64,000 bases of DNA, taken from Panorpa germanica (Eukaryota > Arthropoda > Insecta > Mecoptera > Panorpidae). The stretch is taken from NCBI GenBank assembly GCA_963678705.1, contig OY783214.1, positions 11,656,001 to 11,720,000 of the forward strand, written 5' to 3'. The notes under the pieces were generated by a model. The model made no database searches and had not been told where the DNA came from. It was given only the letters and a program-made list of their open reading frames with translations. A program made the translations under genes and the position numbers. Shown in pieces: positions 28,601 to 37,399 of the stretch (position 1 is the stretch's first letter; the number at the start of each line of letters is the position of its first letter).

Positions 28601-31600
28601 AACGAAAATACGAACCACGTGATTAAAATTTACTTTATTCAATTGTTTAGATTTTTCATCTGTATGTATCGATGTTATCGTTTAAATTGCCATCTCTATC
28701 ACACATTCTCGTATGTTATTTAAAGAACAAAGTTCTTGTCTAAGTTAAACTTCTTTATAGAAATTTGTACGTCAAACCAACGTAATAATCTATATACTTA
28801 AAATGCTATAAACTTAATGTTACGAGTTAAAACTTGCGCTCCTTGCTCAACAAATAGACCTTGTAAATAGTACTGATAAGATGTAATACATGTAAAAGAC
28901 GTTCGGAACGAAATTAACCCCATTTTAGTAGCAAACAACCTTCGAAACCCTTGACCCTTTAAGGGTTTCTTGAAATTTTATTATCTTCTTAACTGTATAT
29001 ATCTTCACATTGGTTTCACTATTTGTGAGTGTGATTTTCTTGGAAAAAACTGTTTTCCTGTTAATTGAAATCTTTGTAATTATTTTCTTCTCTCGTTTTT
29101 CTTATTCATTTAATAATTATTAAAATGTTTTTTATTCTTACTTATTTTTAATTTCTAAAATAAACAGAAAATTTTTGCTGTTAATTTCTGAATTTTTGTT
29201 CGTTTTTGAAGTGCTAATAATAATTAACAAAAAACCATTTGGAAATATAAAATATGAAAATATAATATAAAAAACGTAAAAGCATGTGACGTCAATACGA
29301 AAGTGGGATGCTATAACATTGGCTGAAAAGTAATAGCACAAAAACGTTTTTTTTTTTAAATAATATTTTTTTATATTTGTTTGATCAACTAATGGAATAG
29401 GAACGGTAAGCCGATTTATGCTCCATAATTAACAAAACCTATAAATAACTTTTTATAAAACAAAACTTTTTTCTGTGTTATAGATTAGAGTTGTTTGCAC
29501 TAGGTTAGCACTGCTGTATTTTCGGGTTCGCTCATTTATGTACTTGGTTTCTTTCCTACCACAATCTATAAAAATGACCATTGTTTAGTAGAACTAAAGC
29601 TTATAAAGGCTTTTAAAAGGCAAATATATTATTCTATTCTGCTAAATAATAAAACAAGTTTATTTTATGTTATAAATTATCAAATATTGTGTTTTCTGAT
29701 TTTAATGCATTTCCTTTTCATATTTATTAATTTATTGAAGCAGAATCAATGTTTAAACATCATTTCACTTTGTAATTCTATCTTTAGTTTACAATCGTTA
29801 AAAGCTTTCTGTATATTTTAAGGATATTTGCCTTATTATAAAGGTGGGTTAAAGCCCTTATTATTAAGGGCTGTTTACATTATATGTTTCAATAATTATA
29901 TTGGACCTAATTTCTCTTTAGCATTAGCTACCTGATCAAATTTGTTTAAAGCGAAATTATGAAAATATAATTATATAGAAAATACACATCTTCGAATATA
30001 CATTTAATTTTGAAGTGTTTTTATACAGGGCTAAAGTCGAGATGGGATTGGAAGGGAAGGAACTTTGAAAACAAATGTTCAAGATTTGCTCGTTAAACTA
30101 CGACTTGTTTGGCATTAAAAGGATGTCGAATGTAGCCGGATACAAAGTATAAATAAATAATGTAAAGACGTTTATGTAGATACATGTGAAAAAAGAAGGG
30201 TGGTCCTAAGAAGCCAGTAAATTTATTATAATATTTATCAAAATTAATTTATTTTTTATATTAAAAAATTTATATATTTTTTTCAATTTGAGTGGTCAAT
30301 GACATAGAATAAGGACCATAGTCAGAATTAAAATAAGGTTTACTGAAGACACGTATCTTAAAAATTATCTTGACACCTTAAAGTAATTAACTACTTTTAA
30401 ACTAAAGTGTTTGAAACTGTATTAAAAGTTGTACTCCATTGGTGTATTTGTAGAAGAAATTTTTAGTGATTTGGTATTTACAAATTAAAGTTACTTTAAG
30501 AATCTTTTCTGTATGGCTGTCCTACGAAATCGAAAGTGTATGACAATTGCAATTTTTATTTGATACATTTTGCGATAAGAAATTATATGTACGTATGAAT
30601 ATTTCATTGTATAAATAATGTAATATACTAATAAGTAAGCATTGTGTATTTTAATCGGAATTAACAATAAATACAATGCAATCTGATTAGATCTAATTAG
30701 ATTATAAAAAATGCTGTCTAATTAGACATTAGTTAATATAATTAGACGATAATAACCTAGACATTAATTTATAAATACTGGTAGATTAACCAAAACGTGT
30801 ATGAAAGCAACATGAACAAAATTGGAACCGACTGAAAAATTTTGGCAGAGGATATTTTTCTACTAATACATGACTCGCAAATGTGGTTAAATCAAAACGA
30901 AAATCGAGAAAATAATTGCTTTTTAATAAATTGGAGAATATAATCATATTAAGAAGCGATAAGGAGAAGGAGTTAATCCTTTATTGACATAAAAAGAATA
31001 TTATGCATTCCATTAAAAATAACGAAAATCAGCAAATATCAAAAAGTGAATTTAATATTATATATGACATTATATACGAGTATATTGTAAAAAAAGTTTA
31101 TTTTTTAAAAGTACTTTTAATTTACTCCGTACTCTTAATACAAAGGTACTTTTAATTTTTTTTATGTGAAAGGAACAATATTATAAAATGAACCATATGA
31201 ATCATATGTACATTTTCATTTGAATTAAAATTTTGTTAACCCACTCGACCTTGTCTAAGTGGAAATAACGTCATGACGACACAGTAGGCGAGACCATTGA
31301 TGCTTGACGCAGACTGCTATGTCTTTGAGTTCGATTCCCGCACCAGAGTTATATTTTCTGGGTTTGGTTGTTATTTAGGCAAATTAATTATGTATATAAT
31401 CAGAAACTTATTAGACAGCAGTGTTAGGAGTTAGTATAGAAAATAAGCCAACGTTTAATAAATTAAATAAAAAAAAAAAAGAAACGTTTTTATTTTATAT
31501 AATTTATATTGATATTTATAAACATTTACTTTTTATTTTTAATACTTGAAAATATGTTGTATAAGCCATTATATTTTATAGACTAGTACTGATTGATTCG

Positions 31601-34600
31601 AATTTATTTTTAAGCAATGTAGCAATAAAGCTATACGAGACGAGTTAAATATAAATAGCAAGTATGCTTGAAATAACTTTTAAATAACATTGTTTCGTCA
31701 GATTTCGCAATTTGTTTGTTGAACGCATAACTTTTTATGATTTACGTAATGTTTACGTTTATGCTAAAATATTGAGACAGTTGTACGCATGAATCATCAA
31801 ATCTTTTTAAATTTATAAAACAACCGCAGGCGGATTCAAATTGACTTTTTGAAATGCTTGAAATCAAAGCTAATAAAACCAAATCAAACATGTCTGAAAC
31901 AGATCTGCCAGTGATATTAAATATTAAGGGTGGAAATAATAATTCCTGGAAAATAATTTTGTCTTTGTCACACAAAGAAAGAGACAGCACTATATAACAC
32001 ATAAAAACAGAGACTATTTATAGAATTTCTCTTCTTATTCTCTTTATAGAATTTATTTAACATCGAACTATTTCTGATGCTGATCCTATCACCGACGACC
32101 TCCTACAACGTTTGTGGTTAATAAGTTTTATTTTTAATATTTATTTGAGTGCATCAGCTTTCGATAGTTATTAGCACTTAAAACAATATATTAATTTATA
32201 TACATTTAAAATACATAATTTATAATTTTTAAATATAAGTATGGGTATTTAAAATATCGAGATTAAATTAGTTTGATTGATCAATAAGGATTTTTAGACT
32301 TTCTCTGCTTAATAAGTTTATGATTACGTATGTTTATAATCAATTTAACTTGGTAACACTCAGACAACAAATCCAGAAACAATATCACTCTTCTCCGAAG
32401 AGCAAATTCGAAGACCCTGCAATCTAACGCAAAGCATTAATGATTTTGTCAACTGTGTCAACAAACAGAGACGACCCAGTAAACATTTTGGAGCATTTTG
32501 GAGTCACTTTGACATCATATTGGAGATGCGTATGATTTTTTTGTCATGAAACAGTTCATTTATAGTTCACTTTCTCACAATCGTTCATATGAAATGTCTG
32601 TTTTATCGGCTACAGATGACGGAACCACTCCACCTGTCGGAATACAAATGAAGGTAAAGTTGATGCGAACTATAATTGAAGTGAAATAGTGATAGAAACG
32701 TCACAAAAAGGACACTTCACCAAATGTTTACTGGGAAAGCTAACAATTTTGTAGTAATATTTGTTGGAAAGCTATTTAAATAGTAACAATTCAAGTTATC
32801 ATATTATGTTATCTATAAGGATTTCTCCAATTTTTTCTTGCGACTTGGTTTTTTCACTTGGGTGTAGTAGGTAAGTGTTAGCACACTTTATCGGATATGA
32901 AGCTTTTATTAAAATGTCTATTAATACACCACTGTATGTTATTCATACATCCGTAAATAACGTGATCAGTGCCAATGATGAACTAATGCGACATAACTGG
33001 AATACACTCTTCTCAAGAAATCACGCGGCGTGTAGTAGATTGCAGTGTGAGACCGTCCTAAAGTTGTTGCAGTTTGATATTAAGACAAGGAGAAGTTTCT
33101 CAACAAGAGTTTACTTGAGGAGTATTCGAACAATAATTTACGTGCTGTAGAGGATTGAAACCATACAACTATTTAGAAACTTTGTAATTAATTCTAGTTA
33201 ACACAAAAAGTGACGCTTAGCTAAATACTCGTTTAGTTGTTTTGTTACTCTGTATACAAGAACTGCAATTTAGTTATGGAGGTTTCTGAATGAATCGTAT
33301 ACAGGCGATCAGAATCCCTGCTGCGTAAGTATTCACCGATTAACTGTACAACTACTTTAGAACTCTCGAATTGCGATTAAATGCGGCAAATTGGCTAACA
33401 AGCCAATATATAAAATGATGAATAAAGTTTACAGTTAAATTTAATATGCTGGCACAATTTTTTTGAATACAAGGTAATATTAGTACATATTACATAATTT
33501 AAAAACATTTTTACAAAACAATAACTTAACTTTAATAATACAATACATTTTATAATTCTTTCTGGCGGTATGTGGATTTACTGTTTACCGACATGTGTTT
33601 CATTAATTTTATCTCTGTTTGTTTTATTTCATGGTCCATAGTCAATAAATATACGAATTCATCACCAGCTTCTAGTCATTATTGTTAATTGCGATTTTGA
33701 TTTTATATTCGGTTATAATCTTGCGAATTATTTTCTGTAGGGTGTAACACAATTTCAACTGTGTAGTCTTTTTGGTTTTGTTTGAACAAATTTTATTTAT
33801 ATTTTATAATTATCTGAGATTATCCAAATCAATATCAAATTTAGTTTCCGAAAAATTGGGTTTGAAAAATGGGCCGTTTTAATTCTCAGTTAAACTTCAG
33901 ATATGGCATAACTGAAGTTTAGTTTGTTAAGGTATAACTAACGAAAAATATAATCGAGTTATTTTTTACTTATGTTAGACTAGAATAAAAAATGAGAGCT
34001 GAAAAACAAAATGAACAAACCAAGGTTTACAGTAAACTTCAGTTAATTGGGAATTAAAAAATCTACTTTTCTTGCATTAATTCTAAGTGTATTAAATTAA
34101 ATATTATAAATAGAAAATGTAGTGAACTTTCCATTAACGAAAATGTTACCGTCATTACAATTAAATGTTTAATTGTTTTCCCATAGCTAACTTTAATAAT
34201 TAAATAAAGATTTGTAAACATTTTTAATTAGTTTGTAACAGTATTTGCAGAACAACCAAGGCATAACGTGCTGTTTTCCTAACTGGGTAAAAAGAAAACG
34301 GAAAAAATTGTCTGTGTAATGGATTGAATTTACGGACCACTGGAACTTTAATTTGTAGCGAGTGAGAATAAAAAAACAATAGCACTGATGGGTGACATTG
34401 TAGTTTTAACCCACTGACTTCCATCCACTTACCCGCGGTTTATTGCCTTATAGAATAAAATAAATTGTGCTTATAATCCGAAATAATTAATTAAATTGGA
34501 AGGATTTAATTAAATTGGCATATACTATATAAATATATATACATAAATTAATAATTAAGGAATCAATAACGATATACAGATACGTAAGCTTACGATAAGA

Positions 34601-35588
34601 TAACTCAACGATATATGACACAGTAACCAGCGTGATTGATGCGACTAACTCCAATACATCAATCTGGCTCTAATTCAGTTAATAAGCCCTATTATTCCTC
34701 TTGGAAATGTTTCTAAAATCCTTGAAACTTACCCAGCATCTTGAGAACTCGTCTAGAAGATTGTCCGGTTTGATTACGACGATTCATTCCAGGTTGCTTT
34801 ATCCTGGCATGAAAGGATCCACTTTCTCGTTTCATCATCTTTGAAGATCTCAATCTGAGTCCAATTAACACGTAAAGAACCGTAATCAAAGTCATTGGAG
34901 TAAAAAAGAATAAAAATGAAGACACTTCAAAAGAATGTTCAAAAATAATTTCTTTCAAATCACAAAATTTATAACCATAACTTTCCCTAATTCCAAATTG
35001 TAGAGCTTGGGGAATCGCAAAGGCCAATGATACCAACCAAACAAGAATTATTAGTTTGACAGCTCTTGACAACTTGGACATCGTGTGAGAGAGAAATGGA
35101 TGACAAATTGCTACGTAACGTTCCACGGTAAATGCTGTTATAGTTAGAACTGTAGCATTGGCAGAAGTTTCAGCAGCTAATCCGCGTAAAATACAAAAAA
35201 TTTCGCCGAAAACGTAAGGATATCTTGACCAGATGAAGTACATTTCTTGGGGAAGTCCTGAAACCAGCAGCAGAAGGTCTGATATCGCTAGGCTGAACAA
35301 GTAATAGTTTGTCGCAGTGTGCATGGATTTGTTCCTGGAGATTACGATGCAGGTACTGATGTTGCCGATGACCCCCGTGAAGAAGATCACAACGTAGATA
35401 ATGGTTATAGGAATGACGATAATTAACGGATCTCTCACAGGTCCAAAGTGGTCCAATATATTAAATTCGCTTTCGGTTTCATTAACAAATTCTGTAACAT
35501 TATCAAATAATTCTTCATAAATTTCAGTAAATTCTGTGGAGAAATCTACCGAAGTAGTAACCTCAGTTGAAGAAACCCAAGAAGTCAT
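13136..35588 (-). CDS. PK-R: Pyrokinin (PBAN-type) receptor, class A GPCR, four coding exons
   Basis: Coding exons on the minus strand: 35588-34733, 21117-20897, 13956-13833, 13764-13136. Each junction has GT donor and AG acceptor, the phases join, and the sum is 1830 nt (609 residues plus stop). The product is a seven-helix plasma-membrane receptor. Visible: acidic N-tail with N-glycosylation sites N30 and N36; TM1 about 54-81; Cys132 and Cys209 for the extracellular disulfide; ERY at 156-158; FFICWAPFH in TM6 (292-300); NPLLY in TM7 (343-347); CC at 365-366 for palmitoylation. The run AFTVERYVAICHPFLSHTMS and the TM6 segment are typical of insect pyrokinin/PBAN/diapause hormone receptors rather than CAPA receptors, whose TM3 region differs. 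The family binds FXPRLamide peptides and usually couples through Gq and calcium. The intracellular tail (about 250 residues, Ser/Thr/Asn-rich) is long for the family. I cannot assign the PK1 or PK2 subtype. Confidence 0.93.
13833..13956 (-). CDS. PK-R: Pyrokinin receptor exon 3 (helix 8 and proximal tail)
   Basis: Acceptor CTTTTCAG|GAG at 13958/13957 restores the family sequence FK|ETLGKCCGF (residues 360-368), which has the paired palmitoylation cysteines. Donor AGT G|GTAAAA. The intron to exon 4 is only 68 bp, far shorter than the other two introns of this gene. Confidence 0.9.
14070..14160 (+). mobile_element. LINE subfamily 1 tail in receptor intron 2
   Basis: AGTATAAGAAGAAGCAGAAC and AAAGGCTACGCGTCTAGGAA match the 3' UTR at 55500-55560, followed by an A run. 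Confidence 0.75.
14478..14613 (+). mobile_element. 136-bp mariner-like short element
   Basis: Ends TAGGGTGTTTGTTA and TAACGAACACCCTG, flanked by TA on both sides. Typical of non-autonomous Tc1/mariner elements. Confidence 0.75.
15773..16036 (+). mobile_element. 264-bp inverted-repeat element, family I
   Basis: Ends AAACGTGGAAGAAACGCC and its diverged inverse, then CGTATGCA and TGCTACG in both arms over ~45 bp. A lone end (GAAACGTGGAAGGGAAA) also occurs at about 58418. Confidence 0.65.
16550..16631. repeat. (AT)n microsatellite
   Basis: About 80 bp of almost pure AT dinucleotide, starting right after GGCCTCATATAT, a SINE body motif, so it probably grew from a SINE remnant. The plus-strand frame through it (Tyr-Ile repeats) is not a gene. 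Confidence 0.9.
17136..17364 (-). mobile_element. SINE copy in receptor intron 2
   Basis: GATGCTGAATCCTATCATCG at one end, ATCAAACCCAAAGACGCAGC (B box region) at the other; the head is truncated. Confidence 0.75.
17655..17815 (+). repeat. ~160-bp dispersed repeat (copy 1)
   Basis: CATCAACTTTCGATAGTTAT and GTGTGGGTATTTAAAATA recur at 32124-32275 in the same order and spacing. No inverted ends seen. Confidence 0.7.
19665..19862 (+). mobile_element. 198-bp hAT-like short element (family D)
   Basis: Perfect 8-bp target duplication TGCAAATT at 19657-19664 and 19863-19870. Ends CAGAGCCAGATTT and AAATCCGGGTCTG. An 8-bp duplication and CAG ends are hallmarks of hAT transposons. GC-rich internal runs (GGCCCCGGGG). 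No transposase. Confidence 0.9.
20897..21117 (-). CDS. PK-R: Pyrokinin receptor exon 2 (TM6, third extracellular loop, TM7)
   Basis: Acceptor TTTTTTACAG|TG at 21119/21118; donor CAAG|GTAAGC at 20897/20896, phase 0. Encodes residues 286-359: the CWAPFHAQR motif of TM6, the loop, and the NPLLY motif of TM7 followed by the start of helix 8 (NKFREAFK). The GTG that begins the open frame is half acceptor and half exon, so it is not a start codon. Confidence 0.93.
21193..21340 (+). mobile_element. One-ended mariner-like fragment
   Basis: TACAGGATGTCCCAATATTC is a typical mariner-type end, followed by 100 bp of more GC-rich DNA. The matching second end was not found. A similar end (GACATCCTGTATAATA) sits near position 85 in the opposite sense. 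Confidence 0.4.
22009..22211 (+). mobile_element. 203-bp inverted-repeat element, family C
   Basis: Nearly perfect terminal repeats of about 25 bp, GTTTTCAACAAGAGCTGTCA at both ends (one inverted). No coding capacity. Confidence 0.85.
22361..22447 (-). mobile_element. SINE head fragment
   Basis: Only the tRNA-like part: GGGGATCAAACCCGAAGACA then CAGCAGTCAAGCG. Confidence 0.65.
23071..23701 (-). mobile_element. Family A inverted-repeat element, second copy
   Basis: 631 bp, opposite orientation to the copy at 2193. Ends AGGCTTGTGTCC and GGACACAAGCC. It lies inside receptor intron 1. Confidence 0.8.
23900..24084 (-). mobile_element. SINE copy, degraded
   Basis: GATACTGAGTCCTATTAC, ATAATCAATTTAACTTCATA, ACAGCAGTCAGCGTCAAGTA in the family order, with internal deletions. 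Confidence 0.7.
25424..25555 (+). mobile_element. SINE fragment (body)
   Basis: Starts at GGATCAGCGCTATATTTTCT and lacks the A box. Confidence 0.55.
26046..26421 (-). mobile_element. Family E hAT-like element, second copy
   Basis: Ends CAGGAGCGGCCTTTGC and AAGGCCTCTG, with the shared interior GCGCGAGAATGCGAGGCCCC. It contains three tandem ~30-bp units around GCGAGGCC near its left end. No clear target duplication. Confidence 0.75.
27878..28050 (+). repeat. ~170-bp purine-rich dispersed repeat (copy 1)
   Basis: AGAGAGGATCAAGAAAAGAA, AGTACTATTCGAAGTAGTAA and ATATGAAATGCAGTAAGAAA recur inverted at 39640-39810. The purine-rich DNA extends upstream to about 27720. Possibly LINE non-coding sequence. 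Confidence 0.7.
30160..30225 (+). mobile_element. LINE subfamily 2 tail, diverged
   Basis: GGTGGTCCTAAGAAGCCAGT with a purine-rich lead, no clean poly(A). Confidence 0.5.
31275..31480 (+). mobile_element. SINE copy, near full length, plus strand
   Basis: Head GACGACACAGTAGGCGAGAC, B box GAGTTCGATTCCCGC, body TATATTTTCTGGGTTTGGTT, tail of 13 A after TTAAAT. Confidence 0.85.
32051..32462 (-). mobile_element. SINE copy split by a ~150-bp repeat
   Basis: SINE tail half at 32051-32123 (CTGATCCTATCACCGACGAC) and the rest at about 32300-32462. The intervening DNA matches 17655-17815, so another repeat landed inside an older SINE. Confidence 0.65.
32124..32275 (+). repeat. ~150-bp dispersed repeat (copy 2), inside a SINE
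   Basis: CATCAGCTTTCGATAGTTAT and GTATGGGTATTTAAAATA; interrupts the SINE at 32051-32462. Confidence 0.7.
32475..32735 (+). mobile_element. 261-bp inverted-repeat element, family B
   Basis: Ends CCCAGTAAACATTTTGG and its inverse (CCAAATGTTTACTGGG). The interior has TCCACCTGTCGGAATACAAA, also present in two other copies. Non-coding. Confidence 0.8.
33877..34059 (+). mobile_element. 183-bp inverted-repeat element, possible
   Basis: Ends TTTTAATTCTCAGTTAA and TTAATTGGGAATTAAAA, with repeated AAACTTCAG inside. The CATAACTGAAGTTTAACTGA part also occurs in lectin intron 9. Weak support. Confidence 0.4.
34733..35588 (-). CDS. PK-R: Pyrokinin receptor exon 1 (N-terminus to TM5 and third loop)
   Basis: Contains the start codon (context AACAAAATGA) and residues 1-285: extracellular tail, TM1-TM5 and most of the third intracellular loop. 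The donor is CTG G|GTAAGT at 34732/34731 and splits a Val codon that is completed by exon 2. No in-frame upstream ATG extends a recognisable domain. A plausible acceptor (CTAATTAG) lies about 15 nt upstream of the ATG, so the 5' leader may be spliced. Confidence 0.93.
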
Positions 35589-35829
35589 TTTGTTCGTTGT
35601 CTAATTAGCTTTTGGAAAAACTACATATCTTTGCGTGTATATTTATTAAAAACTATCTCACTAAATCACTATTTCTTCATTTAATTAACACACAATTTTT
35701 AGAACAAACTATTTTTTTTTAAATGTATTTTATTTCTATTTAAACATCATTGTAACATGTGGTATTTACTTAAATGTGTAGATAATAATAATTTAAATAA
35801 ATTACAATAAAGTAAATATTTTTAATTGT

Positions 35830-36110
35830 AATGTTTTATATTCTCGACGATACACGACGTTAGTTAGTGTCTCTGGTAACGATACCGATATTTTCGCGTG
35901 CTGCCGAAAGTATTTAGTGAATACAACTGAAGCAAAGATGCGCCTAAATAATAAGATCGTCTCCCACCATCGTGAGTCGCGGTCTCTACCTGTTTTCCCA
36001 CGAATAGCGAAGCGCGTGCTCTACACATCCGAGTACGAAATCCGAGCACGATCCTACACACTACGAACACACACTGGGAGATATTAACACGGTTCATAAC
36101 CCCCGGACCT
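35830..36110 (-). promoter_or_regulatory. CpG-rich block upstream of the pyrokinin receptor: possible promoter or 5' leader
   Basis: About 280 bp with clearly more GC and many more CpG dinucleotides than the flanking DNA, 240-520 bp upstream of the receptor start codon. No TATA box is evident. On the minus strand, CAGTT near 35925 could be an initiator and ACAG|GTAGAG near 35990 could be a donor of a leader exon. This is inference from composition and position only. Confidence 0.35.
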
Positions 36111-36682
36111 TATCAAAGGAAAGCACATGCATCACAAGGGTTGCGCGACATTCATACATATATACATACAGGAATGTAATTCGGGGTATGTTTGGTACTT
36201 TCATTGTTATATGGTCAATTTAAAACAAGATTTATCCTTGCAGTAGCGTTCTGTACCATTTTTGATGGACTGATTTTATTACATGCCATCAAAGATATTC
36301 TATATTGTCATAAATATTACGAGGTTTTGATATATTTTGCATATTTTACCTTTTTTTGAGTGTCAAGACTAAATTTGAAATAAAAAAATGAATGATGGGC
36401 ATATAAAGTATGATTGGATAAAATTCTGAACAAAGTAATAAAAATATTCCATTCGATTCGGTCCATATCTCGTTATCTATAATATTTTATTTATATACCA
36501 ATATTTTATATACAAAAACAAAATATAATATTATTGTTGTTTTTAAGTCGAAATTGGAACTTTATTGTTTATACAAAGATCAAAATTTAACAGTAAAATA
36601 ATAGATGTTAAAACTTCTCCTATTAATACCAAATTTGTAATATACTGATTCAAAATTAATTAGTGAATTACTTAAATATTTT

Positions 36683-36745
36683 TTTTTTTTATTAATACTT
36701 CACGGGCTTCTTAGAACCACGGTACTTTTTTCGCACTTGTTACAC
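36683..36745 (-). mobile_element. LINE subfamily 2 tail
   Basis: Minus strand: GTACCGTGGTTCTAAGAAGC then CCGTGAAGTATTAAT and poly(A), matching 42920-42970. Confidence 0.75.
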
Positions 36746-36831
36746 TTAAATATTTTGTCAAGTTTATTTTAAAAATGTTAAATATTAAATTTTAATTATG
36801 ATGGTCAAAGCCGACGCCACAGTGGCCGAGT

Positions 36832-37067
36832 ATCACTTTGCCATCATATTGAAGATGCGTATAATTTTTTTGAAGTGAAAGAGTTCATTTACAGTTCAGT
36901 TTCTTACAGTTGTTCGTATAAAATATCTATTTTATCGGTTAAAAATGGCGAATCCACTCCACCTGTCGGAATACAAATAAAGATAAAGTTGATGCGAACT
37001 ATAATTAAAGTGCAATAGTAATAGAAACGTCACAAAACAGGACACTTTACCAAATTGTTTACTGAGA
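36832..37067 (+). mobile_element. Family B element, 5'-truncated copy
   Basis: Lacks the first ~15-20 bp and abuts a fragment of SINE head (about 36808-36831), which suggests insertion or recombination at the SINE A box. Confidence 0.7.
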
Positions 37068-37104
37068 AACAACTGGTTGTTTGCTGCAAAGACTTGTGAG
37101 AGTT

Positions 37105-37352
37105 ACAAATATCATAAACTTATTAGGCAGTGGTGTAGTTTGCATCACATATGTAAACTACACCACTTATTCTACTATGTTAGCTTTTGTAGTATAGTGG
37201 CCTCATATTTGTGGGCTACACCGAACTCTAATAAGTTTATGATTAGGTATATACATAATCAATTTAACAAATCAACAAATTATAGCTCTGGTCCGCGGAT
37301 CGAATCTGAAGACACAGCAGTCCGCGTCAAGGATCCATACACACTGTCTCAT
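37105..37352 (-). mobile_element. SINE copy with inverted partial duplicate
   Basis: Main copy in minus sense (GGCCTCATATTTGTGGGCTA ... CGGATCGAATCTGAAGACAC). Its left end repeats ATCATAAACTTATTAGGCAG in plus sense, giving a local palindrome. Confidence 0.7.
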
Positions 37353-37399
37353 CTAATACATACGTATTTATTTTACACTTTACATTACGATTTGACTAA

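Larger units (their letters stand above)
21119..34732 (-). other. PK-R: Receptor intron 1 (13.6 kb)
   Basis: Holds no other coding exon I can support. It contains several of the repeats listed separately (a hAT-like copy, a 631-bp inverted-repeat element, SINEs, a 203-bp element, purine-rich blocks). The ORFs in it lack codon structure and overlap repeats. 28100-31250 is AT-rich with nothing recognisable except the LINE tail near 30200. Confidence 0.6.

Noticed and set aside
32875..33150. 91-codon plus-strand ORF
   Set aside because: No family resemblance; the protein-like reading is weakly on the other strand and broken by a stop.
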